64,000 bases of DNA from Candidatus Nitrosopelagicus sp. (GCA_028242535.1 JAOJYB010000001.1:62001-126000); one strand, 5' to 3'. Positions 49,815 through 59,026 are shown, counted from the stretch's first letter. Notes: generated by a model not told the origin, from the letters alone. Translations and numbers: made by a program.

Positions 49815-51365
49815 TTATTTCTTCCTAAATAAAGCAGAAATTCCAATAATTACGCCTGAAGCGATCATTCCAAGTACTCCAACAGTCTCATTTGACTGGA
49901 ATAGGAATGCCGAGCCCAAAAATACTGCTGCAGCAAAAATACTACCAGATAACATTGCATTATTTTTTTTACCAGATTGTTGTTGCATCATTTTTGTGTC
50001 ATCCATGAATTTTTTTATTTCCGGTGCAATTGTAATGGTATCCTCAATTGTTTTTGCAAAACGTGAAAATGATCTTTTAATCTCTTCAACGTATGCATCT
50101 TTGATTAGTGATTCTTCTTCTAAGATTTGTCCTAACACCTTGATGAACTTGAAATCAACTTTGTGTGTATGATAGATGCCTTCTATTATGGTAGACATTC
50201 GCAAGTATAGAGCTAAATGCTTTGGTAACTGAAATGGGAACTTGGACATTGTTCTATTTGCCAAGTTCATTAATTGTTCAACCTCCATCTCGTCTGGTTT
50301 AGTGCCATACATTGATTTTATGGATAGCTCAATTCCCTTTTCAATCACTTCACGATTATAGTCAGGTGCAAGCATTCCCAGTTCGTCCATTGCATTCACT
50401 GTACGAGGTGGATTTTTTTCTATTAATCCAAGGTATAGCCTGACTAGCTTGATTCTAGTTTCATCATTTAATCTGCCAATCATTCCAAAGTCGTACAAAA
50501 TGAGCGTACCATCGTCTTTTACCGAGATATTTCCTGGATGTGGGTCAGCGTGAAATATGGAATGTTTGAGAAGCATTGTAAAGAAAACCTTGTGAACATC
50601 AATGACTAGTTTTTGTCTGTCAATTCCCTTTTCATCTAATGATTGGATATCTGTAACCTTGATTCCTGGAATGTACTCCATTGTTATGATGTTTTTTGTA
50701 GAATAATCATCATGAACTTCAGGGATTACGACATTCTCATATGGCTCCATGTTTTTCTTGATTGTTTTTAGATTGTCAGATTCCTTTGTATAGTCTAATT
50801 CCTCATGCATTGACTCTACGAACTGTTTCATTATAGGAATGATTGAGAATCTCAAGTTTGAGTCTACAAACTTCATTGCAAATGGTATAATCTTCATCAA
50901 TACTTTGAGGTCCTTTTCTACAACCTTTTCAATTCCCGGTCGCTTTACCTTCACAATTACCTGCTGACCGTTCTTAGTTGCCAGATATACCTGACCTAGT
51001 GAGGCACCAGACAGTGCGGTAGTATCTAAAGAATCAAATTTTTCATCAATTTTACCAATGTCTCGTTCTATGATTGGTTTTACCTTATCAAAGGATTCAG
51101 CTGGAACCTCATCTTGCAGTTTTGATAGTTCTTTGAGATATGGTTCTGGGAGAATGTCAGCCCGTGATGATAGCCATTGTGCCCATTTTATATAAACAGG
51201 ACCTAGCGAGATGCATGTGTTTAAGATGCGTTTTGCATGGCGCTTGAATCTCTCTTCATTTACAACTTTTTTGTCATTAGATATCCAAAGTGCACGATCT
51301 TTTCTTAGTGCTAAAATAGATGGCAGTAATTTTATGAAAACGTAGATTGTCCTTGCTAAAACCAT
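49815..51365 (-). CDS. ABC1/UbiB-family protein kinase-like protein
   Basis: LGPVYIKWAQWLSSRADILPEPY, ALSGASLGQVYLA, HADPHPGNISV. Confidence 0.93.
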   Translation of the reverse strand: MVLARTIYVFIKLLPSILALRKDRALWISNDKKVVNEERFKRHAKRILNTCISLGPVYIKWAQWLSSRADILPEPYLKELSKLQDEVPAESFDKVKPIIERDIGKIDEKFDSLDTTALSGASLGQVYLATKNGQQVIVKVKRPGIEKVVEKDLKVLMKIIPFAMKFVDSNLRFSIIPIMKQFVESMHEELDYTKESDNLKTIKKNMEPYENVVIPEVHDDYSTKNIITMEYIPGIKVTDIQSLDEKGIDRQKLVIDVHKVFFTMLLKHSIFHADPHPGNISVKDDGTLILYDFGMIGRLNDETRIKLVRLYLGLIEKNPPRTVNAMDELGMLAPDYNREVIEKGIELSIKSMYGTKPDEMEVEQLMNLANRTMSKFPFQLPKHLALYLRMSTIIEGIYHTHKVDFKFIKVLGQILEEESLIKDAYVEEIKRSFSRFAKTIEDTITIAPEIKKFMDDTKMMQQQSGKKNNAMLSGSIFAAAVFLGSAFLFQSNETVGVLGMIASGVIIGISALFRKK

Positions 51366-51371
51366 TGTAAA

Positions 51372-51506
51372 CTACTCTCTTAGTTCCTGTTGTTTTTTAA
51401 TTGCTGCCTGTAACTCTAGATTTAATTTTTTAAGTTGAATTCTGTTTTCTCTTATCTCAGATGCGATAAAATCAATTGTCTTTTGAATTGTCTCTTTTTC
51501 ATCCAT
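51372..51506 (-). CDS. Small coiled-coil protein (44 aa)
   Basis: Hand translation MDEKETIQKTIDFIASEIRENRIQLKKLNLELQAAIKKQQELRE. Confidence 0.5.
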   Translation of the reverse strand: MDEKETIQKTIDFIASEIRENRIQLKKLNLELQAAIKKQQELRE

Positions 51507-51510
51507 TGTA

Positions 51511-51906
51511 TTAGTCCATTTTTTCCTTTATTTTTTTAGAAATTTTGTAAGATGCATATCCTGTTGCTAAAGATGCTGCCAATCCACCAATTACTGCTTG
51601 CTGTTTTCGAAATGGTGAGTTTTTTTTCATTTTGTAAATATAAGTTCCAATTGCTGCACCACCAAGTGCAGCCCCTGCCAATCCAATGAGCACTTCTTGT
51701 GCGTCTTGTATCAAATGACCTAGTGGGTCTTCTCTTGGGTCTACTTTATCTAGATGAACGGTAAGTTTGTCTTTGTATTCTCGAATGTGTAAATTTCCTT
51801 TTCTGTATTGTTTTAGAGCGCCCTTCTTATCTCCAAGTTTTGTCTCTTCGGCACCCAACAGTGCAACTCGTTTTAGGTCTAAAGGGATGTCAATTTCTTG
51901 TGTCAT
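51511..51906 (-). CDS. Hypothetical membrane protein with Gly-rich helices
   Basis: Starts MTQEIDIPLDLKRVALLGAEE; two Gly/Ala TM helices. Confidence 0.6.
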   Translation of the reverse strand: MTQEIDIPLDLKRVALLGAEETKLGDKKGALKQYRKGNLHIREYKDKLTVHLDKVDPREDPLGHLIQDAQEVLIGLAGAALGGAAIGTYIYKMKKNSPFRKQQAVIGGLAASLATGYASYKISKKIKEKMD

Positions 51907-52007
51907 AGTGATCGATCCTATAAAATGATCAATATAATATTGATCTCTCAAAATGATAGAAAAACTCTCATTTTAAGAGGGAAAAATTTGTAAAAATGAG
52001 AGTGATT

Positions 52008-52349
52008 TTAATTAGTAATTTCTTCATATTTTTTCATAATTTCTGGAATTTTTTTTCGGACGTGAGAGATGTATACCTCAAACGCTTTTTTCCCAAAAAT
52101 TTCCACAAAGCAGAGTTTTAGAAGTTTCATAGTAGATTCAGTCGCGGCACGATTATCAGAATTTACATCATCAAGTAAATCTAGTACCTGAAAAAATATC
52201 TCACTGGTATTGTCTCGTCTGAGTTTTTGTAATCTTTTTTGTTCTTTTTTTAGACTTTTTGCATGTTCCTCTACTTGAATATAGGTTCCAGCTATCCAGG
52301 TTAGAAATTTATTTATTTTTTCTAGATACATTTTTTCATGCATAATCAT
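52008..52349 (-). CDS. Hypothetical helical protein
   Basis: MIMHEKMYLEKINKFLTWIAG...; start overlaps stop of upstream 38-aa ORF (ATGA). Confidence 0.6.
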   Translation of the reverse strand: MIMHEKMYLEKINKFLTWIAGTYIQVEEHAKSLKKEQKRLQKLRRDNTSEIFFQVLDLLDDVNSDNRAATESTMKLLKLCFVEIFGKKAFEVYISHVRKKIPEIMKKYEEITN

Positions 52350-52462
52350 AACTCTCCTGCCACCATAGTAGACAAATGATATCTGCAATCACCACACATC
52401 TGACTTGGTTTACTATTAGTAGATGGATGATGCATTACCTTCTCACATAATTTACAGCGCAT
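52346..52462 (-). CDS. 38-aa zinc-binding protein
   Basis: Hand translation MRCKLCEKVMHHPSTNSKPSQMCGDCRYHLSTMVAGEL; CxxC...CxxC. Confidence 0.6.
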   Translation of the reverse strand: MRCKLCEKVMHHPSTNSKPSQMCGDCRYHLSTMVAGEL

Positions 52463-52468
52463 AAAATA

Positions 52469-54040
52469 TCATGCTCCAAAGAAATCTTCTTTATTTCCAA
52501 TAAATGGAACATGTAATTTTACATTTATCGGTATTGAAGTTTTTTCTGTATTAATAATACATTGGCCAGGTAAAAGAGAACCAACCTCATTTGCAAACTG
52601 TTTTCCCAAATTCTCATTAAACCATAATTTGTTTCCAACCAATGAACTTCCAAAAATGACCTTAGTGTTACACAGATTTGTTACAGCTCTAGATAGATCA
52701 TTGATTTCGTGAGTGATTAGTATTAATCCAAAATGATGTTTTCTTCCTCGTCTAACAGGATCTTTTATCATTTCTTCAATTCGATGAACATAGTCCTTTT
52801 CATTATTTCCAGGACTCTTTGGAAACAGAAATTCTGCTTCATCAATTACTACAAGAACTCCTTGTTCATTATTCATATTCCCATGAAGTTTGTACTTGTT
52901 TATCATTAGAAGAAGATAGAGAGCAACCATTCGTTGACGTGCAGGCTGTAATGTTTGACAATCAATTATAGTTACAGTTTTTTCATTGAAGAGGTTTTCA
53001 GGTGTTAGTAAAATTTTGCCTTTTTGATCAAACAAATTAAGATTGTGTGATGATATTGCTCTTTCAATTGCACCTTTGATTTGAGCACCGGCAACTCCGC
53101 TTAGTAATTGAGATGTATTTAGCTCTTCAATTATTTCTCTTCTCAGATTCATCCAGGTCTTTTCAATCTCTTTTTCATGTAGAATGGTCAATGCTTTTTC
53201 AATGATAGTTTGAGCCACCTCTGATGATTTGCCTTGTAATTCAGGCATCAATTGTAAGATATCAGTCATGTTTATCGAATTGATGCTAAGCGTAGCAGTA
53301 GATTCAAAAAAATCATCAGATAACTTCAGAACTCTTGGTTTTGTGTTTTTGATTTCATTTTTTGAAAAGAATTTTTTGCCATAATCAGTCATTTCAGAAG
53401 GAGGTGTGAAATTCTGATATTCACCTTCTCTATCCAATATTACAACTGAATCAGTCGTTTTTGAGGTAAGAGTTTGTATGAGCAATTTTGCAAAGATACT
53501 TTTTCCTTTTCCTTGAACACCTGCAATTAACCAACTTTGAAATCGCGTATCTTCAGGTACAAGAGGATAGAAAAATGGAGTTGTTTTTTCATCATTGATG
53601 TGACCAAGTGGTAGACCGTCAGATGGAATGTTAAACATTAATCCTAATTCCTTTGGATTTGGTATGTCTAACTCAAAACCTGATAGATTGTGTGGTCTTG
53701 GTGGACCTGCATATTCTTGTTCTGGATCAATTTCTAATAATGGAGTTAAATGTAGATATGTACCAATTTCAGAAATCCTTTTCTCAAAGCCTCCAGCAGA
53801 TATTGGATAATTTTGAATCTTTTCAACTTTTACAAAAAATTTAAAGCTAGATTCTCTGTGGAATACAACTAAATTATCACCTGCCGAGATATCTTCTTTC
53901 CAGTTTGATTTTACCCAGCCAAACATTTTATCACCTGCAATGCTTGTGGTGTAATTTTCTTTTTCTGAAAAAATTACCTTGCCAACATTATTTCGTGACT
54001 TGTTGTCCTCAACTTCAAAGATTTCTTTAGTAGATAGCAT
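52469..54040 (-). CDS. HerA-like ATPase/translocase
   Basis: Walker A GVQGKGKS, Walker B GVLVVIDEAEFLFP, RRGRKHHFGLILITHEINDLSRAVTNLC, LLPGQCIIN. Confidence 0.85.
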   Translation of the reverse strand: MLSTKEIFEVEDNKSRNNVGKVIFSEKENYTTSIAGDKMFGWVKSNWKEDISAGDNLVVFHRESSFKFFVKVEKIQNYPISAGGFEKRISEIGTYLHLTPLLEIDPEQEYAGPPRPHNLSGFELDIPNPKELGLMFNIPSDGLPLGHINDEKTTPFFYPLVPEDTRFQSWLIAGVQGKGKSIFAKLLIQTLTSKTTDSVVILDREGEYQNFTPPSEMTDYGKKFFSKNEIKNTKPRVLKLSDDFFESTATLSINSINMTDILQLMPELQGKSSEVAQTIIEKALTILHEKEIEKTWMNLRREIIEELNTSQLLSGVAGAQIKGAIERAISSHNLNLFDQKGKILLTPENLFNEKTVTIIDCQTLQPARQRMVALYLLLMINKYKLHGNMNNEQGVLVVIDEAEFLFPKSPGNNEKDYVHRIEEMIKDPVRRGRKHHFGLILITHEINDLSRAVTNLCNTKVIFGSSLVGNKLWFNENLGKQFANEVGSLLPGQCIINTEKTSIPINVKLHVPFIGNKEDFFGA

Positions 54041-54894
54041 TATTGATCTACCTCAGATTCAAGAGAATTACAGAAATTTTTGAAATAACAACTAGAACAT
54101 TTTACAGCTGATGAACCTGTGAGTATTGGTGGAAGAGTTCTATTTTGGATAAGCTGTTTTGCTTCTTTAATGTGGTTTAATGCATTTTTTTTGTCTAATT
54201 TAGTAATCTTGAATTTGTCATGATGCAAATCTTCTGTTAATTCTATTATAGCAGAATTTGATTTTGCTCCAGAATAATTTTCTTCTAATAAAAGAGAGTA
54301 CAAAATTAGCTGTTCTTTATGAGCATCTCTCCAGATGAATCCTGCAAATCTACTTGAATGGGTCTTAAAATCAATTGGAGTAAGATTATCTCCTTGTTTG
54401 AAAACCTGGTCAACTCTACCTGTAATTCCAAGAGTTGTTGAACCAACCCCACATTCCTGTTTCCAGGGTAGTAATTTTTCGATAATTTCCTTCATAGAAT
54501 AGCCCTTTTCACGAAGTAAAATTGCCTGTGCTAGCCTCTGTTTTTCTTCTAATTCGAGCCTAAATGAGAGCTGAGGAAGCATTTCTTCTAATCTCAGAAA
54601 GAATGCCGATTTTACAACCAGTGATAAATCAAGACAATACTTTATGGCATTTTCAATACACGATTTGTAATCTAAGGATTTCAAAGAATCAATGCTAGAA
54701 CAAGACTCGTATTCAACTTTGAGTGATTTTGCAATAGACCTTCTAATTTCATGTTCTATTGTTCCACGATGCATTGGAAATGTTTCAACACGTGGAATGT
54801 CCATAGTTTTTTTCATGAAAAATAATCTTGGGCAATAGACAAAATCTGACATGTCAGTTACGTACAATTTTCTGAATTTTGTTAGAGTTTTCAT
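54040..54894 (-). CDS. Cas4-like PD-(D/E)XK Fe-S nuclease
   Basis: SDFVYCPRLFFM, MHRGTIEHEIRRS, GITGRVDQVF...LTPIDFKTH, QLILYSLLLEE, CSSCYFKNFC. Confidence 0.88.
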   Translation of the reverse strand: MKTLTKFRKLYVTDMSDFVYCPRLFFMKKTMDIPRVETFPMHRGTIEHEIRRSIAKSLKVEYESCSSIDSLKSLDYKSCIENAIKYCLDLSLVVKSAFFLRLEEMLPQLSFRLELEEKQRLAQAILLREKGYSMKEIIEKLLPWKQECGVGSTTLGITGRVDQVFKQGDNLTPIDFKTHSSRFAGFIWRDAHKEQLILYSLLLEENYSGAKSNSAIIELTEDLHHDKFKITKLDKKNALNHIKEAKQLIQNRTLPPILTGSSAVKCSSCYFKNFCNSLESEVDQ

Positions 54895-55112
54895 TGTGTA
54901 ATCACCTTTGTTGTTCTACAAGATCGACACCATGACTGAACATGTATTCCATCAGTCATTGCTCTAAATCCAAATAACTTTAGCATTTGAAGGAAATCAT
55001 TTGCTTTTTTGTTGCAATGAGGACATTTTGTATATAGTGGAATTTTGAAAAATAATGTCAATTGTATATGCCTCCATAAAAAGAGGGGAAGGCGGATGGA
55101 ATGACAAACCAT
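54891..55112 (-). CDS. Small zinc-ribbon protein
   Basis: CPHCNKKAND...SWCRSC; 4-bp overlap with the Cas4-like gene; true start uncertain. Confidence 0.55.
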   Translation of the reverse strand: MVCHSIRLPLFLWRHIQLTLFFKIPLYTKCPHCNKKANDFLQMLKLFGFRAMTDGIHVQSWCRSCRTTKVITQ

Positions 55113-55146
55113 CCACCAATTTTGTGAAGTTTTGGAAAAGAGTGCA

Positions 55147-55332
55147 TTAGTTAGACCATCCTTTATTTTCGGCGATTGAATTTTCTATTTCGTTATCTTC
55201 CAAACGTATCTTTAGATCTGCAATCTTTTCTGCTAGTGTATCATAAACAAATCCTAATTCGTCAAAGAATTCTTCAACTTCAAGCATTTCTTTTTGAAGG
55301 GATTCATTTCTGACTATTGTATTTTCAGACAT
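55147..55332 (-). CDS. 61-aa acidic helical protein
   Basis: MSENTIVRNESLQKEMLEVEEFFDELGFVYDTLAEKIADLKIRLEDNEIENSIAENKGWSN; supplied ORF start trimmed. Confidence 0.5.
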   Translation of the reverse strand: MSENTIVRNESLQKEMLEVEEFFDELGFVYDTLAEKIADLKIRLEDNEIENSIAENKGWSN

Positions 55333-55475
55333 TAATTGGTTGAATGAATTTTGATATAAAAGAGGGAACGAAAAAAAAATTCTGCTGGAGATTTTTAATC
55401 TGGTCAAAGATTTTTTTTCTAAGGCAAGACAAAAAGTTAGTGGGTGGTTATATACGATAATTAAAAAAATCATTA

Positions 55476-56474
55476 ATGTTTGATTGGAAAACACTGAAAA
55501 ATTCTATATCTGACAAGTGGACAGTACACTATAATCTCTCAGTTCAAAACCTGCTTGATGATGGTGAGGATCATAAAGCACTATTACTTTCAAACAAAAA
55601 AGTCAAGAAATGGCCAAAACATGCTGATTCATGGAAAGGCAAAGCCGATGCATTGTTCGAATTAGAACGATATCGTGAGTCGATTTTAGCGTATGATAAG
55701 GCTCTAAAATATTGTGATAGTTTCAGTAAACAATCTATCATTTATGGAAAAATGTGGGCTCATCATGATACGGATGAATTTTCAAAGGCAATTGAGTGTG
55801 CAGATAGATTACTAAAGGCAAAGAAGATAAATCGAGAATATTCTGAAAATGAATTATTAGATTTTAAGGCAGATTGTTTACATCATTTAGAAAAATATGA
55901 AAAAGCTTTGTCAATTTTCAAAAAACTTGTTAAAGAAGATCCTGAGGATACTTCAACAATTTGGTCATGTTGCAATATTTTGGTTGATTTGAAAAAATAC
56001 AAAGAAGCTGAGCCATTAATTGATAAATTAATGCAATTAGATCCTGAAGATGCTAAGATGTTTGTTAACAAATCTTTCATAGGTTTACTAACAAAAGACT
56101 ATAGAAAAGCACTTGATTATTCTAAAAGAGGTCTCAAGATGGTTGCAGAAGATGATATTCTTGCCTCTCTTTGGTACAATAAAGCATCTGCAGAATTTTG
56201 GCTAGGAAAATACAATGAAGCTGACAGATCAATTATGATGTCATTAGGATTAGATTCTGATGATAGTTCAAGTTGGATTATGAAGGCCGGGATTACGGCA
56301 AAAAAAATGAAATTGAATCCAGAAGAACCGCTACCACAAATTGTGTTAGATGATTTGTATGTAGCAGTAGCACGTGAAGAAATCGATGAATGGGATGAAG
56401 ATGATAAAGAATTTTTGGAAGAGATACAACCAGGACTAACGAAGTTACTATCTGATAAAGTTAAGATGGTATGA
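55476..56474 (+). CDS. TPR-repeat protein
   Basis: Repeated WKGKADALFELERYRESILAYDKAL-type units. Confidence 0.85.
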   Translation: MFDWKTLKNSISDKWTVHYNLSVQNLLDDGEDHKALLLSNKKVKKWPKHADSWKGKADALFELERYRESILAYDKALKYCDSFSKQSIIYGKMWAHHDTDEFSKAIECADRLLKAKKINREYSENELLDFKADCLHHLEKYEKALSIFKKLVKEDPEDTSTIWSCCNILVDLKKYKEAEPLIDKLMQLDPEDAKMFVNKSFIGLLTKDYRKALDYSKRGLKMVAEDDILASLWYNKASAEFWLGKYNEADRSIMMSLGLDSDDSSSWIMKAGITAKKMKLNPEEPLPQIVLDDLYVAVAREEIDEWDEDDKEFLEEIQPGLTKLLSDKVKMV

Positions 56475-56481
56475 TTTAGTT

Positions 56482-56853
56482 TTAAAGTAGTTTTTGAGTT
56501 TTTGTTTCAAAGACTTGATCAAAAGCATCAAGTTTAGAAATATAGGTACTTTTAGAAACTAAATCTTGAATTTCTTTTAATGCTTTTTTTCCTTCAGGAG
56601 TGATATTGTATACTGTTGTCTGTTGTTTTCCTGCAGTAACAACTTTTGATTTTGTCCAACCAAGTGTGCTAGTTTTATCAAAAAAGTCTTTCATCTGATT
56701 ATCATTTGCTCCCTTTGGTAGAATAAATGCTGTTTGACGTCGTGAATCTCCAGATTTACCTTTGTTTTTAAGATGGACTAAAATTCTCAATATTTTATTG
56801 TCAATTCCACCGGTAGTTTGTTTATTATTTTCTGGTTTTTTGTGTATCACCAT
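56482..56853 (-). CDS. Winged-helix-like hypothetical protein
   Basis: DNKILRILVHLKNKGKSGDSRR...VYNITPEGKKALKEIQ. Confidence 0.55.
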   Translation of the reverse strand: MVIHKKPENNKQTTGGIDNKILRILVHLKNKGKSGDSRRQTAFILPKGANDNQMKDFFDKTSTLGWTKSKVVTAGKQQTTVYNITPEGKKALKEIQDLVSKSTYISKLDAFDQVFETKTQKLL

Positions 56854-56899
56854 GAGAGATCTTGACTCGTGATAATCTAATAAACAATTGGAAGTATGT

Positions 56900-56920
56900 T
56901 TACTCTTTTTCTCTTTCAAT
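56900..56920. repeat. 21-bp direct repeat, copy A (TTACTCTTTTTCTCTTTCAAT)
   Basis: Exact match to 57128..57148. Confidence 0.8.
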
Positions 56921-57127
56921 CATAATTTGGCTGCTATTACACATGAGACATACATCACTTTACATCACTTTTCGTGCTCAAATAAAATGACATCCCATAT
57001 TACTTCTAGACGCATATCTACAGTATCGTATACGTTTCAACGCAATGTACGATTCACTATGTGTGGTGGCGATATCCTTTTGCGAGAGATTTCCCATTGC
57101 CATCATGCATTTAAAAAATCTAAATGA

Positions 57128-57148
57128 TTACTCTTTTTCTCTTTCAAT
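57128..57148. repeat. 21-bp direct repeat, copy B, at the 3' end of ORF 57128..57337
   Basis: Exact match to 56900..56920. Confidence 0.8.
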
Positions 57149-57337
57149 TATAGATACAACTAACTGAATCATCATTGAAAACTCCTCTACATTTCCCTTG
57201 CAAATCTCTAACATCTCGTCTCGTTCTGTAGAGGCTGGCTGCTTTTGTACATTTTCTATAATTCCAGTCTCTCGTATACGATTAGTCTCAAACCATTCCT
57301 GTAAAACCTTCAAGTCAGCAGCACTATCTTTTTGCAT
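57128..57337 (-). CDS. Hypothetical protein (69 aa)
   Basis: Intact ORF, helical. Confidence 0.5.
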   Translation of the reverse strand: MQKDSAADLKVLQEWFETNRIRETGIIENVQKQPASTERDEMLEICKGNVEEFSMMIQLVVSIIEREKE

Positions 57338-57400
57338 AAATGATTGATATTGTGATTAATTATAACGCTTTTTTTATTCCTAAAATCTTATCTAATACGA

Positions 57401-57646
57401 TTGGAATATCACAGTATGAATCAAGTAATCAATGCAGAAAAAAAACTAATTCAAATCTTAAAAATATTGAAAATGAGCCCAATGCCATATTCTACTCTGA
57501 AAAATTTGAGTGGTTACAGAATTAAAAAAGAACATAGAGAATTTCCAGAATTAATGAAACTTGGATTGCGTTTACACCTAATTAACCTCGATAGAAGCAG
57601 AAGAGAATACGGATTAACACCGTATTCGACACGTATTATTGAATAA
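57401..57646 (+). CDS. Small winged-helix-like protein
   Basis: EKKLIQILKILKMSPMPYSTLKNLSGYRIKKEHREFPELMKLGLRL...YGLTPYSTRII. Confidence 0.5.
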   Translation: MEYHSMNQVINAEKKLIQILKILKMSPMPYSTLKNLSGYRIKKEHREFPELMKLGLRLHLINLDRSRREYGLTPYSTRIIE

Positions 57647-57775
57647 TTATAACGCTTTCACCCCTAGCTAAATAATCTTCATTTGAAATACCTATAACCA
57701 AATTGTTCTCATACAATGATGGAAGAGCTTTAGTAATTTTCTTGTAAAAGAACTGAAACTACTGTCTCTGCTCAC
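57635..57775 (-). CDS. Possible 46-aa ORF with GTG start inside a 43-bp repeat
   Basis: Hand translation VSRDSSFSSFTRKLLKLFPSLYENNLVIGISNEDYLARGESVIIIQ. Confidence 0.35.
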
Positions 57776-57791
57776 CTTTTTTCATCTCATA
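57749..57791. repeat. 43-bp direct repeat, copy 1
   Basis: AGAACTGAAACTACTGTCTCTGCTCAC(C)TTTTTTCAT(C)TCATA; 2 mismatches to copy 2. Confidence 0.85.
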
Positions 57792-57848
57792 GAATAAATC
57801 TCAATAATCATCGCTTATTTTTTAATCAAATGTATATGGAAAAAATTA

Positions 57849-58034
57849 ATGATGGATTCATCAACCTGTGAGTTTTGTAAGAAAAACTATGCTGTAAAAT
57901 CATTTCATTGTAATTATTGTGTAAAACCACACAAAATTTGTGCCTCATGTATTCTAAAAAACAAATCAAAGATGAAATTAGAAAAAGTGAACAAAAATAG
58001 CGTTTATGAGAGTAATTTGAAAAAGTGGACCTAG
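57849..58034 (+). CDS. Small zinc-binding protein (61 aa)
   Basis: CEFCKKNYAVKSFHCNYCVKPHKICASC. Confidence 0.55.
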   Translation: MMDSSTCEFCKKNYAVKSFHCNYCVKPHKICASCILKNKSKMKLEKVNKNSVYESNLKKWT

Positions 58035-58114
58035 TTCAATAGTGAAAATTTTAGTTGAGCATTATAGAATAGTCTAGGAAATGTCTATTAACATTACTTT
58101 TCAGACTCTTATCT

Positions 58115-58507
58115 TTAATTTTTTGTAGGATCACCGCTGAGTATATTCAAAACATGTTCAATAACGTCTTCTCTTCCACCTTGATGGTGGTCATCTCTTA
58201 TTGGATTTGAGGCCATACTGACAAATACCAAATGGTTTTCTCCTGCAGGAAAAGTCATTCTTGTTAGTTTTTCAAATGCTGCAACAGCATATTGCCCCGG
58301 ACCAATTTTTGGTGATAGTTGTTTTCGTGCCTTCCATGAAGTTGCTGCCCGTTTTAGTGATTCAGATGTCTCTTCATCACTAAGATAGTTACGAATTCCA
58401 TCTCTATGCATAACTGCCTTGATTTCTCCTTCTGTATCAGATACAATACAGTGTCTAATGTTTGGATCAGAGTCCATAATTCGTTTCATGGTTGGATCAT
58501 ATTCCAT
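58115..58507 (-). CDS. Conserved hypothetical, roadblock/DUF6659-like (tentative)
   Basis: DPNIRHCIVSDTEGEIKAVMHRDGI...VFEKLTRMTFPAGENHLVFVSM-type pattern. Confidence 0.5.
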   Translation of the reverse strand: MEYDPTMKRIMDSDPNIRHCIVSDTEGEIKAVMHRDGIRNYLSDEETSESLKRAATSWKARKQLSPKIGPGQYAVAAFEKLTRMTFPAGENHLVFVSMASNPIRDDHHQGGREDVIEHVLNILSGDPTKN

Positions 58508-58557
58508 GGAGAAGTATACGTCACCATAAGATTTAGGTATTTTTTGTCATAATATCT

Positions 58558-58600
58558 AGAACTGAAACTACTGTCTCTGCTCACATTTTTTCATTTCATA
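58558..58600. repeat. 43-bp direct repeat, copy 2
   Basis: AGAACTGAAACTACTGTCTCTGCTCAC(A)TTTTTTCAT(T)TCATA. Confidence 0.85.
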
Positions 58601-58676
58601 AATTTAGAGAATTATAGTGCTAGAACGATTAACATGCGGCTATCCCTAATAAATTCAAAATTCACAAAATAATATT

Positions 58677-58877
58677 ATGGGGCAACACAGAAAACCGTTA
58701 GCTGACGTATTCACAGATCCAGATGTTTTTGCAGCATGGAAAGATGAAGGAAATTTCTACATACATTTGATAGATAAAGAAATTACAATTAGTTTTTCAA
58801 AATCAGATTTTAATACATTTGTAAAAAATATGGTTAGAACCAGGGATGTATCTAAGTACCTGGAAGATTTGAAATGA
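58677..58877 (+). CDS. Hypothetical protein (66 aa)
   Basis: Intact ORF with ATG start. Confidence 0.5.
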   Translation: MGQHRKPLADVFTDPDVFAAWKDEGNFYIHLIDKEITISFSKSDFNTFVKNMVRTRDVSKYLEDLK

Positions 58878-58966
58878 CCAAATTATACAATGGGAACTAA
58901 AACATCAATTCATAGTCGTCATATCATAGATTTTTATCACTGTATACATTATGATAATCGTTGATT

Positions 58967-59017
58967 CCATGAACACGCAGTTCATGGGTGGAAGAGAAAC
59001 TTCGGTTTTTCTTCCAC
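58967..59017 (+). ncRNA. Candidate structured RNA: two abutting hairpins, second with cUUCGg tetraloop
   Basis: CCATGAAC-ACGCA-GTTCATGG then GTGGAAGAGAAAC-TTCG-GTTTTTCTTCCAC (13 bp, one G-U); intergenic. Confidence 0.5.
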
Positions 59018-59026
59018 ACTATAATT

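Noticed and set aside
56888-57127. Plus-strand 79-aa ORF across the repeat-bounded segment
   Set aside because: No family signature, spans both an unrelated gene start and the repeat; likely spurious
57635-57785. ATG-started frame MKKGEQRQ-TAG-FQFFYKKITKALP as possible amber-readthrough gene
   Set aside because: The frame breaks again downstream; the overlapping GTG-started frame is open for 46 codons without recoding
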